This document shows positions 29,476 through 39,092 of a stretch of DNA of 56,202 bases, piece by piece (the first letter of the stretch is position 1; every line of letters starts with the position of its first letter). The notes below the pieces were generated by a model, which had not been told where the DNA came from, ran no database searches, and saw nothing but the letters and a program-made list of their open reading frames with translations. The DNA comes from Bacteroidota bacterium. Lineage in GTDB: Bacteria; Bacteroidota; Bacteroidia; Chitinophagales; Chitinophagaceae. The stretch spans positions 1 through 56,202 of the forward strand of contig JAGWVE010000007.1 of assembly GCA_018971025.1 (NCBI GenBank). Reading direction: 5' to 3'. Made by a program: the position numbers and the translations under genes.

Positions 29476-30336
29476 ATGAAACAACTCTTCACTTTTATCA
29501 TCGTAATAAGTTTATTACCTGCGCAAGCGCAAAAAATTAATAAAAAATTACAACACGGGTTAGAAAAGCTAACTGCTGGATTTAAAGGTGACGTAGGTGT
29601 TTATGTAAAAGATTTGCGTACTGGAAAAATAGCAAGCATACAAGCGGATAGTATTTTTCCAACAGCAAGTATGGTTAAGGTTCCTATACTTATAGGCATC
29701 ATGGATAAAATAAATAAAGGAGAACTTCAATACCACCAGGAGTTAACCTATAAAGATTCTTTATTTTATGCAGGTTCTGATTTACTTGCTTCATTAAAAA
29801 ATAATGAAAAAGTAGAGCTCAGTAAAGTGATCATGCTCATGCTTACAACCAGTGATAATACGGCAAGTTTGTGGCTACAATCTTTGGCGGGCACTGGCAT
29901 AAGAATCAACCAAATCCTTGATAGCATTGGTTATACGGCCACTAGGGTAAATAGTAGAACGCCCGGTAGAGAAGCAAATAGAGAGACCTATGGATGGGGG
30001 CAAACCAGTCCAAAAGAGATGGCTTCTTTTTTTGAATCTTTAGCCAATAGAAATTTATTAGACACTGCTTCTTCCGAAAAAATGCTTCGTTTGCTTGGCA
30101 GAAATTACTGGGACGAAGAAGCGATTTCACAAATTCCGCCAGATGTTTTTGTAGCCAGTAAAAATGGCGCTGTTAATGCCAGTAGAAGTGAAGCGATGTA
30201 TGTGTCTGGAAAAAAAGCAAAATATGTTTTTTGTATTTGCACTAAAAATAATAAAGATACCAGTTGGGCATTACAAAACGAAGCTTGGGAACTCGCCAGA
30301 AAACTTTCTAAATTATTATGGGAAACGTATAGGTAA
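29476..30336 (+). CDS. Class A beta-lactamase-like serine hydrolase
   Basis: A 286-residue exported protein (signal MKQLFTFIIVISLLPAQAQ). The nucleophile motif SMVK is at residues 65-68 and the SDN loop at 126-128. The third motif reads KNG (229-231) instead of KTG or KSG. The omega-loop region around 160-180 (PGREANRETYGWGQTSP) is not the textbook ExxLN pattern, so the general-base Glu is uncertain (Glu166 or Glu170). It is therefore a penicillin-binding-fold hydrolase of the class A group; true beta-lactam hydrolysis is not assured. It is followed by a hairpin and the convergent feoB. Confidence 0.85.
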   Translation: MKQLFTFIIVISLLPAQAQKINKKLQHGLEKLTAGFKGDVGVYVKDLRTGKIASIQADSIFPTASMVKVPILIGIMDKINKGELQYHQELTYKDSLFYAGSDLLASLKNNEKVELSKVIMLMLTTSDNTASLWLQSLAGTGIRINQILDSIGYTATRVNSRTPGREANRETYGWGQTSPKEMASFFESLANRNLLDTASSEKMLRLLGRNYWDEEAISQIPPDVFVASKNGAVNASRSEAMYVSGKKAKYVFCICTKNNKDTSWALQNEAWELARKLSKLLWETYR

Positions 30337-30339
30337 TCA

Positions 30340-30356
30340 TCTGATTAATAATCAGA
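30340..30356. terminator. Hairpin between convergent bla-like gene and feoB
   Basis: A perfect 7-bp stem TCTGATT / AATCAGA with a 3-base loop, followed by CTTTATT on the plus strand. It begins 3 bases after the plus-strand stop and 5 bases beyond the end of feoB, so it could serve both strands. It is weak because GC content is low. Confidence 0.5.
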
Positions 30357-30361
30357 CTTTA

Positions 30362-32494
30362 TTAACTAAACAAAACGTAGGTTAACCAACTCATTCCATA
30401 CGCTAATACTGTCATATACACGAGTTGAAACGCAGGCCATTTCCAAGATTTTGTTTCTCTTTTAACAACGGCTAATGTGCTCATACACTGCATAGCCAAC
30501 AAGTAAAATATCATTAGTGAAAGCCCTGCTGCAAGCGTATAAACCTTGCTGCCATCTGGGTGTTTGGCAGCAGCTAGTTTTTGTCTGAGAGAGCTGTCTT
30601 CACTGTCTTCTACGCTATATAAGGTGGCCATGGTACCCACAAAAACCTCTCTAGCTGCAAAAGAAGTAATGAGCGCAATACCAATTTTCCAGTCGTAGCC
30701 AAGTGGCTTAATAGCCGGTTCTATGGCTTTACCTAAAATGCCCGCATAAGAATGTTGTAGTTTTTCTGATGCGTATTGTTTGTCTAGAGAATCTTTTTTT
30801 ACTGGTAATACTTGCGCGAGCGCTTCATACTTTTTTGTTGTACGTTCTATTTGATCGCCAGGGCCATAGCTGCTTAAAAACCATAAAAGCAAACTAATAA
30901 TCATAATAACTTTACCAGCATCTGTTACAAATATTTTTGCTTTTTCGATCATGGTTATACCTACGTTTTTCCAGCGCGGTGCTCTGTACATAGGCAGTTC
31001 TAAAATGAAAAAACTTTTTTCTTGAATGGTAATAAACCATTTTAAAACATAGCTCACTAGCATCGCCATCACAATGCCTAAAAGATAAAGACCCATCATG
31101 ACAAGTCCTTGCAAACTTAAAAAACCAAAGTAATAATGCTTGTCTATAACAAGTGAAATTAAAATGGTAAATACAGGTAAGCGCGCACTACAACTCATGA
31201 GTGGCGTTACAAGTATGGTTAATAGTCTTTCTTTTCTATTTTCAATATTACGGGCACTCATAATGGCTGGCACAGCACAAGCAAAGCCACTTACCATGGG
31301 CATTACACTTTTTCCATTTAGTCCAACCTTGCGCATGAGTCGATCACTTAAAAAACTAATGCGCGCCATGTAGCCACTATCTTCAAGCATGGTAATAAGC
31401 CCAAACAATATCATAATTTGAGGCACAAAAACGAGTATACCACTCAGACCTGCCACCAGCCCATTCACAATTAAATTACTCCACCAAGTTTGTGGAAGCC
31501 AGGCTGCCAAAGAACTTCCGCCTTTTGCAAAGGCCCATTCAATGCCATCCATTGGAAAACTAGCCAGCCAATAAACGCTTTGAAATAAAATAAACAACAC
31601 CGACAATAAAATCACATAACCCCAAACGCGGTGCAATAAAATGTTGTCTAGCTTATCTGAAAAAATCTTTTTTTCTAACGGGCCAGGTTCTACCACATGT
31701 GTGCGCATGATGTCTCTGATATGACTATAGCGCTGCATGATTTCTTCGGCCTGTGTTTTGGTTGAATTAAATTGATGGCTTGTTGTTAAGTCATCAATTT
31801 CTTTTTGTACCGTATGGTCTAATGGAAAATTTTCGTGATTGATTAAATAATGAATGGCAGCATAATCACTAATGCCTGGCACCAATTGATGAACACCTTT
31901 AATGGCAGCTGGCGCTAATTTTTGTGTATCAATAAATTTTTTATCTGTAACAGCGCCACTTGTTATTTGTAACTGCTGCAATGCTTTTTTTAATTCAGGA
32001 ATCCCTTTATTTTTTCTTGGATTTACGGCAACAATGGTAATGCCTAATTCTTGTGCGAGTCCGGCAATATCAATTTTAATGCCTTTGCTTGCTGCAATGT
32101 CGTTCATGGTGAGTGCCATGACAACAGGAATTTGCAGATCAATAATTTGACTACAAAAAAGTAAATTCCTTTTTAAGTTGCTTGCATCTGCTACAAGTAA
32201 AACAGCGTCTGCTTTAATGGTTTCATCGGCACCCATGAGTACTTTATATGCCACCCATTCGTCTGCTCTTCGGGGGTATAAACTATAGGTACCTGGTAAA
32301 TCTATAAGCGTTGCTGGTGATGCACCGGGTAGTTGAACCGTTCCCGTTTTTTTATCAACCGTTACCCCCGGAAAATTACCCACCTGCTGGTGCAAACCAG
32401 TTAAGGCGTTAAAAATGGAACTTTTTCCGCTGTTGGGGTTACCCACTAAGGCAATATGAAGGTCTCTTTGACTCAAGTTTAATGAAATGGCCAC
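30362..32494 (-). CDS. feoB: Ferrous iron transport protein B
   Basis: 710 residues: an N-terminal G domain with GNPNSGKS (residues 18-25) and DLPG (65-68), a linker, then a hydrophobic permease part with two Gate-type regions (FVPQIMILFGLI; GKSVMPMVSGFACAVP). It takes Fe(II) across the inner membrane. The G4 position reads TMND (129-132) where NxxD is expected for guanine recognition. The start is a GTG at 32494; its G is also the last base of a TACTTTTG element, so a slightly later start is possible. No feoA-like gene lies beside it and no FeoA domain is fused to it. It is divergent from the M28 peptidase and convergent with the bla-like gene. Confidence 0.93.
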   Translation of the reverse strand: MAISLNLSQRDLHIALVGNPNSGKSSIFNALTGLHQQVGNFPGVTVDKKTGTVQLPGASPATLIDLPGTYSLYPRRADEWVAYKVLMGADETIKADAVLLVADASNLKRNLLFCSQIIDLQIPVVMALTMNDIAASKGIKIDIAGLAQELGITIVAVNPRKNKGIPELKKALQQLQITSGAVTDKKFIDTQKLAPAAIKGVHQLVPGISDYAAIHYLINHENFPLDHTVQKEIDDLTTSHQFNSTKTQAEEIMQRYSHIRDIMRTHVVEPGPLEKKIFSDKLDNILLHRVWGYVILLSVLFILFQSVYWLASFPMDGIEWAFAKGGSSLAAWLPQTWWSNLIVNGLVAGLSGILVFVPQIMILFGLITMLEDSGYMARISFLSDRLMRKVGLNGKSVMPMVSGFACAVPAIMSARNIENRKERLLTILVTPLMSCSARLPVFTILISLVIDKHYYFGFLSLQGLVMMGLYLLGIVMAMLVSYVLKWFITIQEKSFFILELPMYRAPRWKNVGITMIEKAKIFVTDAGKVIMIISLLLWFLSSYGPGDQIERTTKKYEALAQVLPVKKDSLDKQYASEKLQHSYAGILGKAIEPAIKPLGYDWKIGIALITSFAAREVFVGTMATLYSVEDSEDSSLRQKLAAAKHPDGSKVYTLAAGLSLMIFYLLAMQCMSTLAVVKRETKSWKWPAFQLVYMTVLAYGMSWLTYVLFS

Positions 32495-32501
32495 AAAAGT
32501 A
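32494..32501 (-). promoter_or_regulatory. -7-like element TACTTTTG overlapping feoB start
   Basis: A minus-strand exact TAnnTTTG match. Its last G is the first base of the GTG start codon. If used, transcription would begin inside the annotated coding region, so either the start or the element needs revision. Confidence 0.4.
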
Positions 32502-32547
32502 ATCGCAATCGGGGGAGGGTAGTTACGAGATTGGGAACAGAATCGCT

Positions 32548-32555
32548 TACTTTTG
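32548..32555 (+). promoter_or_regulatory. -7 element TACTTTTG for M28 peptidase gene
   Basis: An exact TAnnTTTG match on the plus strand, 20 bases before the ATG at 32576. It supports that start over the in-frame TTG at 32531. A facing element for feoB lies on the other strand about 46 bases away. Confidence 0.55.
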
Positions 32556-32575
32556 TGCCTATAAAAGCAAGCAAA

Positions 32576-34219
32576 ATGGGTAAAAAATGGTTTTGGGTCC
32601 TTTTATTGGTTCCCTTTTTAGGACTATCTCAAAGCAAACGCAAACTTAGAATCGAGGCGGAAAAGCAAAAAGCGTCGCTTATTTCAAATTTACAATCACA
32701 TATTGGGTATCTAGCTAGCGATGCTTTAGAAGGTAGAAGAACAGGAACTGCAGGCGCCACTGCTGCAATGGAGTATTTAGTAAAACAATATGAAAAGATG
32801 GGCATTGCGCCCAAAGGCACAACAGGGTATATTCAAAAGTTTGAAATTAATGAAGGGTTACAAATAGATGCAAGCACACATTTTATTGTGAATGGCAAAA
32901 GCCTTTTACTTGAAAAAGATTTTTTCCCTTTAGCAAATAGTGCATCTATTGCTATTACTGGAAAACCTGCCATGGCACTTCACGAAAAAGGACAGCCTTG
33001 GTTTTTAGACATCAAAGAAACACTCGAAGAAAATAAAACCAATCCACATTTTGATATAGATGCTTGGATTAAAAAAGAAGTAACTACGGCTGCTGCAAAA
33101 GGCGCTACCGCATGTATTATTTATAATACCGGCAGTATGGTTGATAATATTTTATTTAACAAAAATGAAAAATCAGCCGCATTTCCAATTGCAGTTATTT
33201 ACCTCACACCTTCAGGCCTACAACATTTTACAGACCCTTCTGCCACTTTACAAGTTGAATTGGCGGTGCGCATTACAGAAAAAAAACGACCTGCAAGTAA
33301 TGTAGCAGCCTATATAGACAACGGCGCTGCAACTACTGTTATTGTTGGCGCGCACTATGATCATTTGGGTTACAACGAAGATAAAAATGCGTTAGACACC
33401 GGTCATGTGATTCATAATGGAGCAGATGATAATGCAAGTGGTACTGCGGCGCTACTAGAAATTGCACGCTTATTAAAACAAAAATCACCAGTACATAATA
33501 ATTATTTGTTCCTGCATTTTTCTGGAGAAGAACTAGGCCTTTTAGGAAGTAAGTATTGGGTAGAAAATCCTACCATGCCTGGTGCTATTAACTATATGCT
33601 TAATATGGATATGGTTGGCAGGTACGATACTTCACATAAATTAACAGTGGGTGGATACGGCACTTCTAGTAAGTGGAACGATATTTGGAAAGCCTCGAAT
33701 ACACCACTGATTGTAAAATTTGACAGTACCGGAAGTGGCCCAAGTGATCATGCTAGTTTTTACAGAGCAGGTGTGCCGGTTCAGTTTTTCTTTACAGGAA
33801 GCCATCCCGATTACCACAAGGCAACCGACGATGCTGATAAAATAAATTACGAAGCCACTGCTCAAATAGTAACATTGGCGTATCAAATTATGGGCATTGC
33901 TGACAATCAACCCAAGCTCGATTTTATTAAAACAACGGAGCCCCAAATGGGCCGTAGCACGAAGTTTACAGTGAGTTTAGGCGTTATTCCGGATTATGGT
34001 TATAGTGGCACGGGCATGCGCATCGATGGCGTGAGTCCAGGTAAGCTTGCAGAAAAATTAGGATTAAAAGCAGGGGATGTATTATTACAATTAGGCGACT
34101 ATAAATTTGTTGACGTTAATAGTTATATGGTAACACTGGGTAAGTTTAAAAAAGGAGATCAAACCGTGCTGCGCATAAAGCGAGGCGCAGAAGAAATAAA
34201 TATCTCTGTTTCATTTTAA
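32576..34219 (+). CDS. Exported M28 family zinc aminopeptidase with PDZ domain
   Basis: 547 residues from the ATG at 32576, which gives a clean signal peptide (MGKKWFWVLLLVPFLGLSQ). A protease-associated-like insert (about 110-230) precedes the M28 catalytic domain. Metal and catalytic motifs are VGAHYDHLG (near 258), GADDNASG (near 282), SGEELGLLGSKYW (near 316), MDMVGRYD, and SDHASF followed by GSHPDYHKATDDADK. A C-terminal PDZ domain follows (GYSGTGMRIDGVSPGKLAE to the end). It would trim peptides in the periplasm or at the surface. It is divergent from feoB. Confidence 0.93.
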   Translation: MGKKWFWVLLLVPFLGLSQSKRKLRIEAEKQKASLISNLQSHIGYLASDALEGRRTGTAGATAAMEYLVKQYEKMGIAPKGTTGYIQKFEINEGLQIDASTHFIVNGKSLLLEKDFFPLANSASIAITGKPAMALHEKGQPWFLDIKETLEENKTNPHFDIDAWIKKEVTTAAAKGATACIIYNTGSMVDNILFNKNEKSAAFPIAVIYLTPSGLQHFTDPSATLQVELAVRITEKKRPASNVAAYIDNGAATTVIVGAHYDHLGYNEDKNALDTGHVIHNGADDNASGTAALLEIARLLKQKSPVHNNYLFLHFSGEELGLLGSKYWVENPTMPGAINYMLNMDMVGRYDTSHKLTVGGYGTSSKWNDIWKASNTPLIVKFDSTGSGPSDHASFYRAGVPVQFFFTGSHPDYHKATDDADKINYEATAQIVTLAYQIMGIADNQPKLDFIKTTEPQMGRSTKFTVSLGVIPDYGYSGTGMRIDGVSPGKLAEKLGLKAGDVLLQLGDYKFVDVNSYMVTLGKFKKGDQTVLRIKRGAEEINISVSF

Positions 34220-34240
34220 AGGACACAATAAATCACGCGC

Positions 34241-34675
34241 ATGAAACTCAAACTAAACATTGATGAGCTCAACGAAGATTTTTTTGATGATACGCGTTTG
34301 CTAGGCATTATTGCGCCAATCAAAAGCCATCAATTTTGTTTGCAATTAAACAATCAACTCGGGCATCAGTTTAGACTTAATCCAGCCATTGAAATTCATC
34401 TGAAAAAAAAGGATCGCAGTTATTATTTTAGTATTTACGAGTCCAAAGAACCCAATAGTTTTTTAGTACATTATTTATACCATAACCATTGTGATGGTGA
34501 ATACCTCTTACCTGAGTTTAGACACATGGATTTTTTATGGCTCACAAAAGGAGATTTTGTGGACGATGAAAAATGTAACTGGATCAAACAGACTGTAAAA
34601 GCATTAAACGGGGTTCAAATGGTGGCAGAGCTTACCAATGAGCAAATAAAAAACAAAGGCAATATGGTTTTTTAG
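34241..34675 (+). CDS. IPExxxVDY-like family protein
   Basis: A 144-residue cytoplasmic-looking protein with a small alpha/beta pattern and no signal peptide. The segment LLPEFRHMDFLWL sits where members of the Bacteroidota-specific IPExxxVDY family carry their name motif; here it is LPEFRHMDF, a conservative variant. The function of the family is not known to me. It starts 21 bases after the M28 peptidase stop and is convergent with selD, 3 bases away. Confidence 0.7.
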   Translation: MKLKLNIDELNEDFFDDTRLLGIIAPIKSHQFCLQLNNQLGHQFRLNPAIEIHLKKKDRSYYFSIYESKEPNSFLVHYLYHNHCDGEYLLPEFRHMDFLWLTKGDFVDDEKCNWIKQTVKALNGVQMVAELTNEQIKNKGNMVF

Positions 34676-34678
34676 CGC

Positions 34679-35734
34679 TTAGTTTTTTACCACCACTACC
34701 TTATCACCTAATGCTTCAAATACGCCTATTGGTTCTATAAAATCAGTAAGACCATTTTGCTCAAATACATCTTTAATAATGTCTACTGCAGTTGGATCTA
34801 CTGCAACTAGTAAGCCTCCATTGGTTTGTGGATCTGGAAGCATACTAAATGCTTCCATGACATTAACGCCTGGTTCAAAACTTGTTTTAGTACTGTAACT
34901 ATTCCAGTTTCGATAGGTGGCATCTGGCACCATACGCTGTGCTAAATATTTTTTTGCAGCTTCTATCATTTTTATTTTCGAATAAAAAATATGTGCACTT
35001 AATGCACTGCCTTCAGCCATTTCTATTAAGTGGCCAAGTAGCCCAAACCCAGTGATATCCGTAAGTGCGTGCACTTCTGGTATGCCGCCCAGTATTTCTC
35101 CCACTTTATTAAGTGTTGTTAACTGATCTATAAATGGTGCAAGATCTTGTGGTTCTAAGGCGTCTCTTTTTTGTGCGGTTGCTAATATGCCTACACCAAT
35201 TGGTTTTGTTACAAAAAGAACATCACCCTGTTTTGCAGTATTGTTTTTTTTGAGGTTTGCTATGGGTGTGATACCGGTAACTGCTAAACCAAAAATGGGT
35301 TCGGTGCTATCAATACTATGTCCACCCGCAAGTGGAATACCTGCTTCGGCACAAATACTTCGAGCCCCTTCTAACACTTCTGCTGCAAGGGCTGCAGGTA
35401 ATGTATTCACTGGCCAACCCAGTATTGCAATGGCCATCAAAGGCTTACCGCCCATGGCATACACGTCACTAATGGCATTGGCGCTTGCAATTTTTCCAAA
35501 TGCTGCCGCATCATCTACAATGGGTGTAAAAAAATCGGTGGTGCTAATAATGGCTTGACCATTTCCCATATCATAGGCAGCTGCGTCATCTTTAGTTCCG
35601 TAACCCACCAGTAAATTTTTATGTTCAATTTTTGGTAAGGAAGAAGTTAAAATCGTTTCCAATACCGCTGGTGCAATTTTACAACCGCATCCTGCGCCAT
35701 GAGAAAATTGAGTCAATTTTATAGTTGATGACAT
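34679..35734 (-). CDS. selD: Selenide, water dikinase (selenophosphate synthetase)
   Basis: 351 residues. SelD makes selenophosphate from selenide and ATP, the selenium donor for selenocysteine and selenouridine. The N-terminal active site is HGAGCGCKI, with cysteines (codons TGC, TGT; no in-frame TGA) and the essential Lys. AIRS-fold motifs follow: DDAAAYDM, STTDFFTPIVDD, GGHSIDS, LTDITGFGLLGH and a C-terminal TNGGLLVAV. It lies 10 bases downstream of birA on the minus strand. No selenouridine synthase (mnmH), selA, selB or tRNA-Sec is in the window, so its partner must be elsewhere. Confidence 0.94.
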   Translation of the reverse strand: MSSTIKLTQFSHGAGCGCKIAPAVLETILTSSLPKIEHKNLLVGYGTKDDAAAYDMGNGQAIISTTDFFTPIVDDAAAFGKIASANAISDVYAMGGKPLMAIAILGWPVNTLPAALAAEVLEGARSICAEAGIPLAGGHSIDSTEPIFGLAVTGITPIANLKKNNTAKQGDVLFVTKPIGVGILATAQKRDALEPQDLAPFIDQLTTLNKVGEILGGIPEVHALTDITGFGLLGHLIEMAEGSALSAHIFYSKIKMIEAAKKYLAQRMVPDATYRNWNSYSTKTSFEPGVNVMEAFSMLPDPQTNGGLLVAVDPTAVDIIKDVFEQNGLTDFIEPIGVFEALGDKVVVVKN

Positions 35735-35744
35735 GTGCTATTTT

Positions 35745-36527
35745 TTAATTATTAAAAAGCCATTTTACGGAGCCTAAGGCATGTGCTTCTTTGGTTCCGT
35801 TTTCAAGTTCAATTTCTAAAAAGCCATTGGGCAAAACACCACAAATAGTTGCCGTAATATTTTGTTCGGCTACTCTTAATGTAACACGCGCTCCTTTTTT
35901 GTAAAGCGCATTGTTGTAAAGGGTTGCTATAGCATTTGGCCCTTGTTTTGTACAAATTTCTACAACAGCTTCTACACAACTACATAGTTCACGCGCTAGA
36001 TCAGGAACCAAAAAGGTTTGTCCCGTAATTTGTTTGAGTGAAACCGGATGCACCTGTACAACATCAAATTTGGTTTGGTTGATATTAACGCCCATTCCGG
36101 CAATACTCCACTGCCAGTTAGACCCTCTAAAACTGTTTTCTATTAAAATACCCGCTGCCTTTCTGTCACGCCAGTAAATATCATTGGGCCACTTAATGCG
36201 TGTTTCATCACCAGCATATCTAGTGAAAAAGTTAAAAGTTCCAACTGCTACTAGCATACTCACCAAAAAGGGGTCCGGTTCAGAACCGTCTAAAATCAAC
36301 CTTTTTGGGTCCAAAACCACCGATAATAGGATGTTTTGACCGCTTTGGGCCTCCCAAACCTTGCCCATTTGCCCTTTTCCAGCCCATTGTTTTTGCGCAA
36401 GATAAGCAGCGCCATGCCCGGCCAAGTTTGTCTTAACTTGGTTCATGGCATAGATGTTGGTGCTATCCACTTCAGTTAATTCTGTAAATGGTAAACCGAT
36501 GGGTGTATTAAAGCCTGCTGAAGCCAA
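35745..36527 (-). CDS. birA: Biotin--[acetyl-CoA-carboxylase] ligase (no DNA-binding domain)
   Basis: 260 residues. It attaches biotin to the carboxyl carrier protein of acetyl-CoA carboxylase. The core reads LTEVDSTNIYA, the nucleotide loop KQWAGKGQMGKVW (a variant of GRGRxGR), KWPNDIYW with KAAGILIE, and a C-terminal SH3-like domain (GVLPNGFLEIEL). The N-terminal helix-turn-helix of regulatory BirA is absent, so it should be enzyme only. The start is a TTG at 36527: there is no in-frame ATG before the conserved VDSTN motif and an in-frame stop lies a short way upstream. It is divergent from rsfS. Confidence 0.93.
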   Translation of the reverse strand: MASAGFNTPIGLPFTELTEVDSTNIYAMNQVKTNLAGHGAAYLAQKQWAGKGQMGKVWEAQSGQNILLSVVLDPKRLILDGSEPDPFLVSMLVAVGTFNFFTRYAGDETRIKWPNDIYWRDRKAAGILIENSFRGSNWQWSIAGMGVNINQTKFDVVQVHPVSLKQITGQTFLVPDLARELCSCVEAVVEICTKQGPNAIATLYNNALYKKGARVTLRVAEQNITATICGVLPNGFLEIELENGTKEAHALGSVKWLFNN

Positions 36528-36597
36528 AGAATTAGTATTTTTGACGAAGTTACATGAGCTACGTCTAAATCAAATTATTAATCACTAAATAACTGTA

Positions 36598-37002
36598 TTG
36601 TTGGAACCCCTTTCTGTATTAAAAAATCGACCAAAAAGTACGATTACCCGGTTAACCAAGAGCTCTAAAATTCTTAAAACCATCATCAATGCCATTTTAG
36701 ATAAAAAAGGTGAGCATATTGTAAGTTTAGATTTACGCAAAATTGAAGAAGCTGCTGCCGATTTTTTTATCGTGTGCCAAGCTTCTAGTACTACACAAGT
36801 GCGCGCTATTTGTGACCACATTGAGGATGAAGTAAAAAAGGTATGTGGCGAAAATCCATACAAACATGAAGGACGAAAAGCATTACAATGGGTGATCATT
36901 GATTATGTAAATGTTGTGGTGCACGTGATGCATCCGGAAGCTAGAGAATTTTATAAATTAGAAGAAATGTGGAGTGATGCAGTATCACAAATCCACGAAT
37001 AA
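36598..37002 (+). CDS. rsfS: Ribosome silencing factor RsfS
   Basis: A 134-residue Iojap/RsfS-family protein that binds ribosomal protein uL14 and blocks subunit joining under starvation. The family signature is clear: DKKGEHIVSLDLRKIEEAA, ADFFIVCQASSTTQVRAI, EGRKALQWVIIDYVNVVVHV and the C-terminal REFYKLEEMWSDA. The start is a TTG at 36598; no ATG lies before the conserved region. ftsH follows after 10 bases, an order I recall from Bacteroidota genomes. Confidence 0.92.
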   Translation: MLEPLSVLKNRPKSTITRLTKSSKILKTIINAILDKKGEHIVSLDLRKIEEAAADFFIVCQASSTTQVRAICDHIEDEVKKVCGENPYKHEGRKALQWVIIDYVNVVVHVMHPEAREFYKLEEMWSDAVSQIHE

Positions 37003-37012
37003 TAGAAAGTAT

Positions 37013-39082
37013 ATGTCAGAAGAGAAGCAACCAAAATTTAATTTTCAGGAGAAAGGAAAAGGTGGCAAGAAAGGTCCTAAGTTCAATATCTATTGGATTT
37101 ATGGCGTTATCATTGTTGGTTTACTCGTTTCTCAAATCATGAATTTTGCGCCTGAGTTAAAAAAGACAACGGAGCAGGAATTCAAACAACAAATGCTTTT
37201 AGCAGGCGATGTTACCAAACTTGATTTTGTAAAAAACAAAGATGAAGTGCAGGTTTACATTAATGGAGATAGTCTTAAAAAGGAATTCTACGTTAAAAAA
37301 TTTGGCGTTGTATTACCTAAAGAAAAAGTAAAAGGTGCTCCTCTATTTGTATTTGAAGTATTGGATTGGAAATCTTTTGATGAGAACCTTCAAAAATTTA
37401 CAGAGCAACACCAAATACCAGAAGTTAAAAGAGATATCGTAAAAGCTGCCGACTGGATGGGCGGCGTACTTCAATCTATTTTTACACTCGTAATTATTGT
37501 TGTGGTTTGGTTACTACTGATGCGCAAAATGGGCGGTGGTGCTGGCGGTGCTGGCGGTGGCGCGGGTGGTATCTTTAATATTGGAAAATCTAAAGCCACT
37601 TTATTTGATAAAGGTGCTAAAGTAAATATCAACTTTGGAGATGTTGCCGGACTTGACGAAGCAAAAGTGGAAGTGATGGAAATTGTTGATTTCTTAAAGA
37701 ATCCAAAAAAATATACTGCACTTGGTGGTAAAATTCCAAAAGGCGCATTACTAGTAGGTCCTCCGGGTACTGGTAAAACATTACTTGCCAAAGCGATGGC
37801 TGGTGAAGCGCAGGTTCCTTTCTTTAGTTTAAGTGGATCTGATTTTGTTGAAATGTTTGTGGGTGTGGGTGCAAGTCGTGTGCGTGATTTATTCAAGCAG
37901 GCAAGAGAAAAAGCGCCATGTATTATTTTTATTGATGAAATTGATGCAATCGGACGTGCACGTGGTAAAAATGCCATGATGAGTAACGATGAGCGTGAAA
38001 ATACTTTAAACCAACTACTTGTTGAAATGGATGGTTTTGGTGGAGATACGGGTATTATTATTTTAGCCGCTACCAACCGACCTGATGTACTAGATAGTGC
38101 ACTTTTAAGACCAGGACGTTTTGATCGTCAAATTTCGATTGACAAACCGGATGTAAAAGGTAGAGAAGAAATATTTAAAGTGCACTTAGGTCCTATTAAA
38201 ATTTCGGAGGCGCTGGATTTACATAAACTTGCAGAACAAACACCTGGCTTTGCTGGTGCTGATATTGCAAACGTTTGTAACGAAGCTGCATTAATTGCTG
38301 CAAGAAAAGGTAAAGAGTCGGTAGAGATGATAGACTTTCAAGATGCCATTGACCGTGTTATTGGTGGTCTTGAAAAGAAAAATAAAATTATAGCACCGCA
38401 CGAAAAATCTATTATCGCTTACCACGAAGCAGGTCACGCCGTTTGTGGTTGGTTTTTAGAACATGCATATCCGCTTTTAAAAGTAACAATTGTACCTCGT
38501 GGTACGGCTGCACTGGGATATGCGCAGTACACACCAACCGAGCAGTACCTCTACAACACAGATCAGTTAATGGATCAAATTTGTATGACTCTTGGCGGTA
38601 GAGCTGCAGAAGAAATATTCTTTGGAAAAATTTCTACGGGCGCGTCCAACGACTTACAACAAATTACACGTATTGCCTACAGTATGGTTACTGCGTATGG
38701 TATGAATAGTAAAGTAGGTAATGTGAGTTACTATGATCCTTCGCAAGAAAATACGTTTACCAAACCCTATAGCGAAGAAACGGGTAAAATTATTGATCAT
38801 GAAGTGCGTGGTATTATTGAAGAAGCTTATCAGCGTACACTTCAATTACTTCGTGATAAAAAAGAAGCGGTTGAAATTTTAGCAAAAGAATTACTTGCAA
38901 AAGAAGTGTTGCATAAATCTGATGTAGAAGTTTTAATTGGCAAAAGACCTTTTGAAGAAAAAAAAGTAGTTGAAGTAGAAGCAGCGCCTGAAGTTGCAGA
39001 AGAGCAAGCTGCACCTGTAGCTGCTGCGCCAGAAGTGCCTGCTGCGTCAGACGATAAATCAGCAACAGAAGAATCTATATAA
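37013..39082 (+). CDS. ftsH: ATP-dependent zinc metalloprotease FtsH
   Basis: 689 residues from the ATG at 37013. Two membrane segments (about residues 28-47 and near 155-170) flank a periplasmic domain, followed by a Gly-rich linker. The AAA+ domain has Walker A GPPGTGKT (249-256), Walker [12 protein letters not shown] and the second region of homology [20 protein letters not shown]. The zinc protease site is HEAGH (471-475). The tail is Glu/Ala/Pro-rich and probably disordered. It degrades misassembled membrane proteins and regulatory substrates. An upstream in-frame ATG at 36974 overlaps rsfS and is unlikely. Confidence 0.96.
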   Translation: MSEEKQPKFNFQEKGKGGKKGPKFNIYWIYGVIIVGLLVSQIMNFAPELKKTTEQEFKQQMLLAGDVTKLDFVKNKDEVQVYINGDSLKKEFYVKKFGVVLPKEKVKGAPLFVFEVLDWKSFDENLQKFTEQHQIPEVKRDIVKAADWMGGVLQSIFTLVIIVVVWLLLMRKMGGGAGGAGGGAGGIFNIGKSKATLFDKGAKVNINFGDVAGLDEAKVEVMEIVDFLKNPKKYTALGGKIPKGALLVGPPGTGKTLLAKAMAGEAQVPFFSLSGSDFVEMFVGVGASRVRDLFKQAREKAPCIIFIDEIDAIGRARGKNAMMSNDERENTLNQLLVEMDGFGGDTGIIILAATNRPDVLDSALLRPGRFDRQISIDKPDVKGREEIFKVHLGPIKISEALDLHKLAEQTPGFAGADIANVCNEAALIAARKGKESVEMIDFQDAIDRVIGGLEKKNKIIAPHEKSIIAYHEAGHAVCGWFLEHAYPLLKVTIVPRGTAALGYAQYTPTEQYLYNTDQLMDQICMTLGGRAAEEIFFGKISTGASNDLQQITRIAYSMVTAYGMNSKVGNVSYYDPSQENTFTKPYSEETGKIIDHEVRGIIEEAYQRTLQLLRDKKEAVEILAKELLAKEVLHKSDVEVLIGKRPFEEKKVVEVEAAPEVAEEQAAPVAAAPEVPAASDDKSATEESI

Positions 39083-39092
39083 TAGTTGAAGG

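Noticed and set aside
35690..35720. Possible selenocysteine codon in selD
   Set aside because: The active-site codons are TGC and TGT; there is no in-frame TGA.
36974..37012. Upstream in-frame ATG for ftsH
   Set aside because: It overlaps rsfS and adds a non-family tail; the ATG at 37013 leads directly into the charged segment before the first membrane helix.
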